DNA of 64,000 nucleotides from contig JAKSYS010000204.1 in NCBI GenBank assembly GCA_022925895.1, positions 1-64,000 of the forward strand. Reading direction: 5' to 3'. The DNA is from Fragilaria crotonensis (taxonomy: Eukaryota; Bacillariophyta; Fragilariophyceae; Fragilariales; Fragilariaceae). The translations under genes and the position numbers were made by a program. Numbering within the stretch: the first letter of the stretch is position 1; each line of letters starts with the position of its first letter. Positions 45,904 to 56,534 of this stretch are shown here, one piece after another. The notes beneath the pieces are model-generated. The model searched no databases, was not told the origin of the DNA, and was given only the letters and a program-made list of their open reading frames with translations.

Positions 45904-46317
45904 TCATTTTCCTTTTCCTTTTCCGTTTTGTTCGGTGGTAGGCTTCTTAGTAGCTGTCTTGATAGGTGCCGGGGTGGGTACCTTTTCACCTGGTGAATTG
46001 CCTTTGCCTTTCCCTTTTCCATAATGTGGTGCATTTGTGGTCGGCGACTTGGACACTGGCGCGGCAGTCGCCTCTGGCGCACAAGCACAAGTAGCATCCA
46101 CCAAGGCTGGAAGTTGGGCGCACTGGTCGTCCGGAAACGCTCCGTTGAGACCAGCGCTCGCCAGGGCTTGACACGAAACAGTGTCGAAGCCCGGAAGCGA
46201 GATGATGGCATCGGGGAGCGTGACGACTTTGCCCTCGCCACATACGAAACATACATTGTTGCTTTGACCGTCAGCGTATGCGAGCAGAAGAGCGGCTAGA
46301 ATCAACCACATCCTCAT
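45904..46317 (-). CDS. Short secreted Cys-rich protein
   Basis: 137 residues. A signal peptide (MRMWLILAALLLAYADG) is followed by a compact Cys domain: VCFVCGEGKVVTLPDAIISL, PGFDTVSCQALASAGLNGAF, PDDQCAQLPALVDATCACAP. That gives six cysteines, a layout I know from numerous secreted or cell-wall diatom proteins that have the domain in tandem; here it occurs once. The rest is a Pro/Thr- and Lys/Gly-rich tail ending GKGKGK, a sequence type that could interact with silica or polysaccharide, but that is speculation. An overlapping frame on the same strand (45789-46256) is a shadow. Confidence 0.8.
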   Translation of the reverse strand: MRMWLILAALLLAYADGQSNNVCFVCGEGKVVTLPDAIISLPGFDTVSCQALASAGLNGAFPDDQCAQLPALVDATCACAPEATAAPVSKSPTTNAPHYGKGKGKGNSPGEKVPTPAPIKTATKKPTTEQNGKGKGK

Positions 46318-47156
46318 CTTGGTTGGTGTTCTTCAAGTGCAAAGATGAATGAATGTGACGATTATACTGCAACGTTACACCTTCGACACATGTTGAGGCC
46401 TTGAGCGACTCAAGTACTCCGAGTGCCGGATTAGTGGACGTGTTCGTATGTTACACTTGAAGTATGCCGCCGGGGAAAAAGAACTATCAAGGCGATCAGG
46501 CATGTTGATTACGTCTTGCTGATTCGAAAGAACGGAGGTCACGGTGCTATTGCAGAAGCGGTTCAACAGTTCAACATAAGAGCAAACTGGGTTCTACATA
46601 CTCTTATCTGATTCGGAAGATTGAAGATGCACCAAAGGTAAGAGTGGAGCACCGACCACAACGTGGGAGCAACCTGCATCGTTTGGAGTATGACAAAAGT
46701 TGTATGGACGAAATTGTGGAGTCATTCGAGACGAGTGTCAAAGTATGCATACAGTACCGCTACGCCAATTATCATGCGTCCCACGGCGTTCGAACAGGTT
46801 TGCAGCCATGCAGCCATATGAACTATGAACTATGAACTGCAAAATTTGTAGTGCGAGTACGACTGGTATGCATGGATCCCGGTATGCCATAGGCCATAGG
46901 CATAGGCCATAGGCCATAGGCATTGTGGGACATGTACACATCTGTACAGTTCGACTATAGTAGGAGGTAAGAGCTATACGTAGACCTACTGGTACCACGT
47001 GACAACGACTCGGTGCTCGGTGGACACCAATGCGGGCACGTACAAGAAGCAGGTTCGGATAATCCAGAAATATGTCATTTCTAATAATCACTCCCACTGC
47101 CGAGCCAGAATGACCTGCGCCTTATCAAACATTAAACCCGAAGCGCGATCTTGAAC
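46318..47156. other. Spacer left of LINE insertion
   Basis: No gene is supported. It contains a GCCATAG/GGCATAG microrepeat at about 46885-46922 and a GTACTCCGAGTGC word near 46415. The sequence at 47088-47156 continues, in the pre-insertion state, with the sequence right of 55819. Confidence 0.4.
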
Positions 47157-47171
47157 TGATGAAATGCAACG
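47157..47171. repeat. Target-site duplication, left copy
   Basis: TGATGAAATGCAACG, identical to 55805-55819. Confidence 0.85.
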
Positions 47172-47260
47172 ACACAATTTCTTACTAAAAAATTCGATAA
47201 TAACGAACCGTCCGTCAACCGTTTTCTCGTAGCGACTGTAAGAAGTTGTCACGTACCACC

Positions 47261-49837
47261 ATGTCCATTGGAACGGGACCTCCACCGCCCCTTGGTAGCC
47301 ATCCTAATGGCATTGACATCACTGACCCTAAGTACGCGTTTAACACCGAAGACTGGATCGAAACCCCGAGACAATTCCCCGAAGCGTTCATAAACGGCAC
47401 CACTATGACTCTCCGCAAGGAAAATGACTTTGCATACCAAAAGGTAGGAAACCCTTCGACATGGGAACGCTACATCACCTTCGGCTACCATGCATATGAT
47501 CACTGCTTCCAGTTTGAAACACAGTGGGAACGCATGAAAGAGATAGAGGTGGACGCGCTTACCTTCATCTGGAACGTCTACTCCTACCACCTGAACAGAG
47601 CGCTTGACATGCCAGAGAAACTCGAGAGGTGGGCAATCGACATCGCCCGCCCATACCTCCTGAACAATCTACCATCAGCTCTCACCCCTGACACAACCGA
47701 TCCAAGAAATGCGAGACTGATCTATGAAGAGCCAGACTTTATGGATTTCGACGCAAGCACGGACGGCAAACTCCCAGCAATCGAATGGCAAGTAGTTGGA
47801 GCTAAAAACAGACCACGACAAAACACAGACGCAACACAGACACCGCTTCCTGCCTCCCCAGAACGACCGAAACCATCCTCCCCGACGAAAACCACTACAC
47901 AGATAAACTCAATTCAGCATGGAAACTCCCCAGTCGTGACCCAACAAACCACCACGGAACCTGACAACTCCTTCGTACAGATCAACGACGGCACGATCAG
48001 GATCACAGTCAAATGGAAACCAGCAAAGTACGAAGAACTCACAGACGACATCACTCAATGGAACTACGAAGCAACTGACCTAATCCACTATATATTGGGA
48101 ACGGCAAAAGACTCAGTCATTTATCCCTGGAAAACAGAATCAGGAGCAGCACCAGCTATCCCATTCATCGACTTGACACCCGACAACCTCTCCGACTACC
48201 TAGGAAAACGGACTCTTCCCATTGGCGCCGCCAGAACGTTTGTCTTCAGCTTCAGACTTTGTCTTCCGACAGGGCCAAGCAAGTGGTTAAAAAATCCGGA
48301 TACCAAACGTACTCTCGATCACCACCACGTTGAACTCAGCATCTCCAACGCCTCCAGCGATAGCGGGGAGATCACCACGGCAGGATACATCTTCTTCAAA
48401 CACCCCACCTTCACCCAACGATTCTTCTATCTCAAAGAACTCCGACGAAAATTACCCCCAGCGACTCCCTTCTTTGACATCTTTCTCTTTAGGAAAACGC
48501 CAACGGGCCGAACAGTTCCTCATCTTATTGTTAAATGCGGCGAAAACCATGTGGGCGCCCTAACTGAGATCCTCTCAACATATCTAAATGGCACCGAAAC
48601 CTCAGTGTTCCTTGGAAGACTACTAATCTCAAAAATGTCGACTGACGAGGTGGATGCAATTTTTCAAACCCATTCGGATTTTGTGACCAGTCTCAGATGC
48701 CTCTCCCTATCACCAGTGGTACAAAATATTGATAGAGTACGAACGGAATATCGCACGGAAGGCAACATCCTAAGGACAGCAAGACTCTGGGCCAAAACAC
48801 TGCTCGACGAGGAGGGCAACAGTCTAAGGTGCGATGCCGAGAACGGTGGGGACAATCAAAGGGCTCACCTCCTGGTGCCGGTAGAAAACCTGAATCGCGC
48901 AAGACAAGCTCTCGCAATCTACAAAGAAAGCATCTCTCCGTTCAGCCTACGAGAAAACCACTTTGCGGAAAGAATCGCTCAAGCCCACCCAGCGGAGATT
49001 TACGTACCGACAGCGGCAGCAAACCACAATCTCAATCTAATCAAGGGCCTCAGCACAACTACCACGTGGGAAAACGCACCTCCATCCATCCGGCAACCTC
49101 CAAACAACACATCACCGACACCAACATATCGACCACCAAGCATGGAATCCCAGACCAAACGATATTCGGACACTGCACAAAGAGAGTTTCCAGATTTGAC
49201 CCCTCGATTCCAAACAAAGAAGGATACACAGCAACGGTTAGAAAGCACCACTCAACAATCCATGACGGACACAAGCACCACAAACTCACTCATGACTAAG
49301 TCGCTGGCGACTCAACAACGTTTCCACGAATTGGAAAGCGTTATTCGACAACAGAACATTGACATCCGAGCACATCAGGCGGCTTTCCTCGCCGTGAACA
49401 CACGTTTTGACGATCTAGAAGAACGAGTGATCACTACGATGACCTTCTGTAAAGATACATCACAGAATGTTCTGGAACTCCGGAAAGAAACAAATGAAAA
49501 CATTCTGGGCATGAGACAGGAAGCATCTGCACAGGCTGCCGAATTTCGACAAACGTTTGCTCATTTAACTAAGATGATGACATCTCTGGCAGGCTCCTCC
49601 GGCTCAACAGATGCTGACGAAGACGATTCCACTGCATCAAGCGATCAATCCGACAACATGTCGGTACAATCTTTGGACACAACAAAACATGGCACCTCGC
49701 CAAGAAAACAGAAAGGGAAAAGGAGGCGACAAAACCGAAACCTCGACTCTATCACAAAGAACCACAATCCCAAACCCGATCAGGATCCAAGTGCACAATA
49801 CAAAGAAAATAGCACACCTGACGAAGGGGAGACATAA
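47261..49837 (+). CDS. LINE A ORF1 protein
   Basis: 858 residues from the ATG at 47261 in context TACCACCATG. A central conserved block (about 240-560) begins DGTIRITVKWKP and includes AGYIFFKHPTFTQRFFYLKE and SLSPVVQNIDRVRTEY; it aligns by eye to the ORF1 of the second LINE in this window. This is followed by a Thr/Pro/Gln-rich linker, a predicted coiled coil at about 690-780 (FHELESVIRQQNIDIRAHQA ... FDDLEERV) and a very basic C-terminus (RKQKGKRRRQNRNL) suited to RNA binding. There is no CCHC zinc knuckle. The role is presumably RNA packaging as for other LINE ORF1 proteins. Its stop TAA overlaps the ORF2 start as TAATGA. Confidence 0.88.
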   Translation: MSIGTGPPPPLGSHPNGIDITDPKYAFNTEDWIETPRQFPEAFINGTTMTLRKENDFAYQKVGNPSTWERYITFGYHAYDHCFQFETQWERMKEIEVDALTFIWNVYSYHLNRALDMPEKLERWAIDIARPYLLNNLPSALTPDTTDPRNARLIYEEPDFMDFDASTDGKLPAIEWQVVGAKNRPRQNTDATQTPLPASPERPKPSSPTKTTTQINSIQHGNSPVVTQQTTTEPDNSFVQINDGTIRITVKWKPAKYEELTDDITQWNYEATDLIHYILGTAKDSVIYPWKTESGAAPAIPFIDLTPDNLSDYLGKRTLPIGAARTFVFSFRLCLPTGPSKWLKNPDTKRTLDHHHVELSISNASSDSGEITTAGYIFFKHPTFTQRFFYLKELRRKLPPATPFFDIFLFRKTPTGRTVPHLIVKCGENHVGALTEILSTYLNGTETSVFLGRLLISKMSTDEVDAIFQTHSDFVTSLRCLSLSPVVQNIDRVRTEYRTEGNILRTARLWAKTLLDEEGNSLRCDAENGGDNQRAHLLVPVENLNRARQALAIYKESISPFSLRENHFAERIAQAHPAEIYVPTAAANHNLNLIKGLSTTTTWENAPPSIRQPPNNTSPTPTYRPPSMESQTKRYSDTAQREFPDLTPRFQTKKDTQQRLESTTQQSMTDTSTTNSLMTKSLATQQRFHELESVIRQQNIDIRAHQAAFLAVNTRFDDLEERVITTMTFCKDTSQNVLELRKETNENILGMRQEASAQAAEFRQTFAHLTKMMTSLAGSSGSTDADEDDSTASSDQSDNMSVQSLDTTKHGTSPRKQKGKRRRQNRNLDSITKNHNPKPDQDPSAQYKENSTPDEGET

Positions 49838-52800
49838 TGACCGATAACATGACGGAGACACCCTTCGCGGACATGAGGCCGACGACGGAAACACAAGAAG
49901 TAACTATAACACAAAATCTCAGCAATCAAACAAATGTTCATATCAATCGTACTACAACTAATACTGACACCATACCCAATCTAAGACCGGGTCGCAACCA
50001 CAATCGGAAAACTGACACCATCGACGTACACAGCTCCTACGGCGATTCACACCTCGAAAAAGACGACAAAGATATACGGATCTTCTTTCAAAATGTTAAG
50101 GGACTTACATACAGCTTCACAGGAGAGGACTACGACTACTATATGACAAGCACACAGGCTATCGGTGCCGATATAATTGGTATGGCTGAAACAAACACTG
50201 CATGGCAACATCATCATCTCAGAACGCTGTTTTCCTCCAGAGCAGGCAAACACTTTGGAACGGCAAAAGTCTCATTCGGCTTTCCCACAGAGGCTATCGA
50301 TGCGGTGCCCGAGAAGGAAACATTCCAATCGGGTGGATCAATCACAATGTCCACCAGAACTCTGGTGCCCATGTCGCACGGAGAACACATACTAGACCCT
50401 ACCGGTCTCGGCAGATGGTGTGGCCACACATTGCGGGGAAAAGCAAATACATTCCTCTCCATCATAACAGCATACAGAGTTTGCACAGGCTCGATTAGCA
50501 CCTCACCAGTGGGGAGCGCTTTCAATCGAGAGTACGAACATCTCAGGCGATCTCAAAACCTCACGGCTCCCCGACCACGAAAGATCATGATCACGGACCT
50601 TATCTCGGCGATCACACATCTCCAACAATCAGGACATTCCATCATCCTTATGCTCGACTCAAACGCCCAGATAACAGGCGATCTTGATCTTCAACGCCTG
50701 CAACGAAATTGCGACCTCCACGACCTTCACGAGAAACATCCAGCCCCTTCAACCTATATCGGCTCAGAGGCACGGAGGATAGACCATATGTTCGGATGCT
50801 CTCAATTCCTACAGGCGATGACGCGCTCCGGTTCCTTGTCATATCTGGACGGTCCACAATCCGATCACAGGGGCCTGTTTGTAGACATAGATCCCAACAC
50901 GATACTGGGCCAACCCCTGACAAAGCAGAATATCGAATCTCCACGATCGCGATCACTTAAGTCCGGAAACCCAGAACTGGTGGAAGCATATCATGCGGCA
51001 ATGAAACAGTATTACAAGGAACATAAGATGGTGGAACGAATGCAGCAACTCTTCAGTACGCACACCACATTATCCAGATCCAAGCTTAAAAAGAAACTTG
51101 AACAATGGGATCAAGACCAAGGGCGAGCAATGGCAAACGCGGAACGCATCATAACAAAGCCCAGGAAACCATACGCATGGTCTCCGATACTCCGCGACGC
51201 CGGTCTTTTATACCGATACTGGAGACTGAGATATAGAGAAGAGAAACACGACGAGGACTACGCCACCACCTTCGACCGTATCGAACAATTGGCTCAACAA
51301 TCCAACACGAAGTTCGTACTGCCTCTCCGATCAGTCGCACTCACTCTGGACCAAGTAACAACGAACCTCAACAGTGCCGCAACACACTTAAGGAAATGCC
51401 AGAAGAACTCGATCGACATTCGATTTAGCAGCTACATTGACCTCCTCGCCAAATACGAGACAGACACCAACTCCGAAACCATGAAGCAATCGAAACACAA
51501 GGCGGGAATAGTCAGAAACACAATCCGGTCAGAACAGTGCAGAACCATGTACAGCAACATCCGACAGGTCGTCAAACCAAATCTGAACAGCGGCCTTGAT
51601 AAACTCATGCTTCCAAGACACAAACACAGCACAGAATATCCACAAAACTTTCAGCACTTCCTTTCGTCAACGGATCCAGAGGATATCATATGGGACACAA
51701 TACTCGACAAAGATACCATAGAAAGTAACCTTCTTCGATATAATCGGAATTCTTTTCGGGCAGCTGCAGCATCTCCATGCGGACATGGAATCATTCACAG
51801 CGGGTTATCCTTCAACAGCCTCTCGAAAGACTCGGCGGCACTTCTGTATGGAACAATACCACCACACTGGCACGGACAAGACGACATACTACGCGAATTT
51901 TTGACCTCCTTCGCACTACCGGATGTTGTGAAGGAAAATAAGGCGATATCGATAAACATAAATGAAGATGACGTAAGCTACGGTTTTAAGAAGTGGAAAG
52001 AGACGACATCTACCTCACCGTCTGGGCGACACCTCGGACACTACAAAGCCCTAATCCGCGACCCGATCCTGCTCAAGTGCTTTACTCAGTTCATGCACAT
52101 CACCGTCAACGGTGGTCTGACACTAAGACGATGGTGCAACGCAGTCAACATCCTAATCGAGAAGGACCCAGGGCAACCAAAAATCACACGCCTACGCATC
52201 ATCCACCTCTTCGAGGCAGATTTCAACTTCTTCCTAAAGCTAATTTGGGGATCGCGCCTCGTAAAACGAGCGGTATCTATGAAACTCCTCAATGACGGGC
52301 AACACGGATCCATACCACAACGGAAGGCAACCGACCCGATCATGTTGACGCAACTAACCACCGATCTCTGTCGAGTTCTCAAACACAACCTAGCCAGATT
52401 CGATAACGACGCAAGCGCGTGCTACGATAGGATCATCGTTGCCCTTGGAATGCTCGCGGCCCGCAGGTGCGGTATGCCAGAAACAGCAGTACAAACACAT
52501 GCCGACTGTCTGAAACTCATGAAGTACACAATCAAAACTGTGCACGGCGTCTCCGCAAGCAACTACCACGGTACAACCTTTGAACCTCTATTTGGCACAG
52601 GACAAGGAAGCGGCGCATCTCCATCAGTGTGGCTCACTCTCGTTGTTGTCCTGATGAACACCCTCGATAGAATTATACCAGAACGTATGAGCTTCCAGTC
52701 CCCGAACTCACCAGAACGACACGATCGGCTCATCGACGCGTTTGTCGATGACACCTCCCTTGGGTTTACTGACCCAGGAATGATTACTCTCGAGACAATG

Positions 52801-55786
52801 ATAGCCAAATTGAACCATATCGCACAGACCTGGGAGAAGATACTGTTCTACTCCGGCGGCGCACTCAATCTCTCAAAATGTTCCTGGTACACGATGTACT
52901 GGGATTGGAAGAAAGGAAGACCACAGCTACGAATGATTCACCACGACGACCCCACTCTGATGATGGCAACTCAAGGACAAACGACAGAACCTTCCACCAT
53001 CCGGAGGATGGAAACTAGTGACGCCAGCAGAATACTCGGAGTATACCTTGCTCCAGATGGAAACTTCTCTGATCAACTCCGAGTTCTCAAAACAAAAGCC
53101 GACGGATTCGCCATCAGACTACGTTCCCCAAAGTTAACGCCACGCGACATCCAAACCTTCCATAAAACAATGTACTCCCCCGCGATGCGCTACGTTCTGC
53201 CATGCCTCGCCATCGACGAAGAAGAACTTGGCCCAGTACAGACACAGGTGATAACGGCGATGCTGCAAAACTCGGCTACTCGTCCAAACTTCCAACTGCA
53301 ATACGTTACGGCCCCGCGGAACTCGGAGGACTCGATCTGCTGGACCTTCGAACTGAGTTAGGAATCTCAACTCTGAAATACATGAGAAACGAGATCTACT
53401 CAAACACAGAGGCGGGAAAACTCATGTTGCTCAACGTCAAATACTCCCAAATCGAGTCCGGCATGTCGGAGCCCATCCTGAGTATCCAGGGATCCAAATA
53501 TCCTACCTGACCCCAACATGGATCACATCCATTCGCCAGTTTATATTCCAACACAACCTTACAATTTCTCTCACTGACACATTCACGGTACTTCTCAGGG
53601 GCCTAAAGATAAATGTCTTATGAACAGGGATGCACTGACTCGGTACTCAACCCAACAAAAACACGATATCAACCTGGTCCGCTTGTACCTTCAGATTATC
53701 ACGCTCTCTGACATGTCGCAACCAGACGGAATCTCCGCATGTTGCTACCACCTCAATGGAGAACGGCGACCGACACAAGTGATCCGCATCAAAACATGGC
53801 CACGACAGGAACCACCAACAGCTCCACAAATTCGACTCTGACACGATACATCTCAGAAAACTTTCTGCGATATTCAAATAAATGGAAAGATCCCTGGGAA
53901 AATCAGACAAGAAGATCCTCCACCAGACGATACAAGCACCCACCACTCATCAATACAAAGTCATATTAACTCCCTACCACTCTGGCATCGTCGACTCCTA
54001 TTCGAATACAAACAAATAGCAAACGATGTTGAGGTATGGAGAGCTTTTCGATCAAGGCAACGACTAACCATCGCCTCCGATGGAAGTCTCAGGGAAGAAG
54101 CAGGCACTTTTGGCTGGAAGCTGACAACGAGAAACCACCACGTTCTCTTTCAAGGGTATGGGCCAGTCGACGGACCGATCGAAATTGGGAGCTCCACTCG
54201 GAGCGAACTAGGGGGCTTTACGGCGCCACTCCTATTGGTAACCGTACTGGCGAGACACTGGGGATTGCGACATAGGTGCAAGTTTCGATGGTTGGCGGAT
54301 AGCGAGGTGGCCATTAACAGAGTAACGTTCGTCACCCGGAAAGACTACTCACCAACAAAACAGCCGGACAATAGTGACTACCTGACAACCATAACAGAAC
54401 TTTTCCGAGAACTCCGTCGCCCCATGCTCACCAAGTGGATCAAAAGTCACCAGGATGGAAAAATATCATACGACAAACTGACACCCGACGCCCGCTTGAA
54501 CGTTGACGTGGACGAACTGGCCACAAAATGTCACCAAAACAAAAAAGCGAAACCACGGCGAGAGACGAATCATATCCCGACAATGCAGATGAGCATATCG
54601 ATCCTCAACACACGGTTTTTCGGCAATTTAGACGAACACATACGGTACCATGTAAATGGGGGATATCTTCGTGAATACACACAATCTCGTCACAAATGGC
54701 CAGATCACGTCTGGGACATGATCGACATGACAGCATTTGGAAAGAACTTTAAGGCAATTCCGCTAAAACATCAACCGTCGCATGTCAAATTCATCCACAA
54801 TCAACTGCCACTGGGAGACAAAAAGTACCAACGATCAGACGTAAAGGATGAGAAATTGAAACTATGTCCCACATGCTTACTTCAGGAGGAAAACATCCAT
54901 CACTTTCTGCACTGTTCCCAAAACCCAGCTCGAGGCAAAAGCATCTCAGCCATGCTTCGGACCATCCTGAAAGACGATCATCCCAGTCGACCAGCCTTTG
55001 CATCTTGCGTTGAACAATATTTAACACACCCAGGGCAACGCGTCCACTTTCACAATGACAAACTCTCCAGCCGCCTCGACGACATCCTACAAACGGCAAT
55101 CGAAGAACAGAACCTCATCGGATGGCACCAACTACTTCTCGGATACTTATCCAAGAAGTGGCTCCTGCTTGCAGCCATGGACACTCCCACCCCCCGGGAA
55201 ACTGAATCTATCAGCAGGACGAAGTCGCACACACACGGCCCTCAAAGCGATTACCCTTATGGTACGAGAAATCTGGCTTGGACGAAATGAAGTCTTACAT
55301 CAACATCGAGATGAGACTGACCAAGAGATCTACTCGATGGAATCCGCAGAGCTTCGCCACTACCACTCGAATCCAACCCTCATTCAGACCTCCGATCAAC
55401 ACTATTGCCGCAACATCACGTTAACCAAACTTCTACACAGCAGACCCTCCGTTCGACGACGATGGCTTCGACGAGTTAAAACAGCGCGAGCAGCCCACTT
55501 GAAAGATGGAAAAAACACAAAGACAAGTAACCCAGTACATGATCGCTATCCCGCCGACACGCGACGTCTCCACAAGACTGGCAACCCTTCCACCGGAAAA
55601 CATTCCAAACAGAACACGTACCTCAAACACTACCCAGCAACGCATGACAGCCTTCTTCCCTGGACGACCCCCCGACTACCATACCAACATCCAAAATCCT
55701 TCGCCCTCTCAAAGATAGAGAGATGCCTAGGTTGGGTACCGTGTGCGTCCTTGGCAAAAGTTCCTACTAGAGGTAAACCTGTATAA
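49837..55786 (+). pseudogene. LINE A ORF2: endonuclease, reverse transcriptase, RNase H
   Basis: ORF2 starts at the ATG inside TAATGA (49837). The endonuclease (about 80-350) shows FFQNVKGL, GMAETNTAW, MLDSNAQITG and SDHRGLF, the apurinic-type catalytic set. The reverse transcriptase has motif A FDNDASACYDR (about 854), motif B GTGQGSGASPSVW and motif C FVDD (about 968; most LINEs have YADD or FADD). The first frame ends at 53361. Later parts continue in other frames: LPTAIRYGPAELGGLDLLDL (53270-53350), RNase H at about 54080-54520 (ASDGSL, TRSELGG, LADSEVA, NVDVDEL: all four acidic residues present), then CPTCLLQEENIHHFLHC (54870-54925) and a C-terminal VREIWLGRNEVLHQ (55265-55305). About six frame changes in the last 2.5 kb. 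Confidence 0.9.
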
Positions 55787-55804
55787 TTCGTTTTACATTT
55801 TTTT

Positions 55805-55819
55805 TGATGAAATGCAACG
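55805..55819. repeat. Target-site duplication, right copy
   Basis: TGATGAAATGCAACG, identical to 47157-47171. Confidence 0.85.
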
Positions 55820-56534
55820 CTTCGCATTCGTTGCAGCTGATGGATTGCCAACCAACCAGAAACGAACGCGATACCAGGTTGTACCAAGTCGGTATGATAA
55901 ATCGTTCGAAGTTTCGCTGATGTGACCGCACAGCGAACATCGCGGTGATTCAACTCCCAACTTCCAAAGACAAACTGTAAACTCACAATGTTTACCCCGA
56001 TGCCATTGAAAAACCCCGAGACCACGCCTATAGCCATGTCGGCGGGGCATACGTGGCCAATAGTCTGACATTGAGGTTGAGTGCTTCGCATACCTGCAAT
56101 TCGGAATCGGGATTCAGAGCTCGCGTGTTCCACACGAATTGCAACGCCATCATCGACCATGACCTCCAATCCGAACCTTCAACTGTTGAAGCTTGTGTGA
56201 TATCATCCTTTCTTGTAGGGGCCGTATCAAATGCAGGATCTTTGGTTGGTTGAAGCAGCTCCTCGTTTTCGACTTTGCATCGCATGAACAACACTCCCAA
56301 ACTTCCGTAACCCTCAAACAAAAGGAACCGAATCGCCGACGATTGAAACGAAGATGCCATCATTGAGACCTTTCTTGCCTACTGCGGTCTGCGGACTCGA
56401 AGGACTATAACCGGTAGTTCTACGTATGCTGTATGATAGAATACTACATTTAAATCCTAATTTCTATGCCAACAAAATCCCGAATGTTTATTTTCCAAAG
56501 AATCATCATATGCGACAGGCGCGCCATCGCAACT
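55820..56534 (-). other. Spacer with possible interrupted short open frames
   Basis: On the minus strand, frames of 111 codons (56363-56028, ATG at 56363) and about 120 codons (56169 towards the insertion) overlap in different frames; neither matches a family. If the LINE is removed, the second frame would stop about ten codons after the insertion point. I cannot say whether a gene was disrupted. Confidence 0.25.

Larger units (their letters stand above)
47172..55804 (+). mobile_element. Non-LTR retrotransposon (LINE A), APE-RT-RNase H type, full length
   Basis: An 8.6-kb insertion bounded by perfect 15-bp duplications (47157-47171 and 55805-55819). It has a 5' untranslated region of ~90 bp, ORF1 (47261-49837), ORF2 (49837-55786) and a short T-rich 3' end (GTTTTACATTTTTTTT) rather than a poly-A tail. 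ORF2 combines an apurinic-type endonuclease, reverse transcriptase, RNase H and a Cys/His cluster, which places it near the I-type group of LINEs. ORF1 and the first 1.17 kb of ORF2 amino-acid sequence are uninterrupted, but later ORF2 shows about six frame changes, so the copy appears inactive (some breaks could be assembly errors, as in host genes). Confidence 0.93.
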
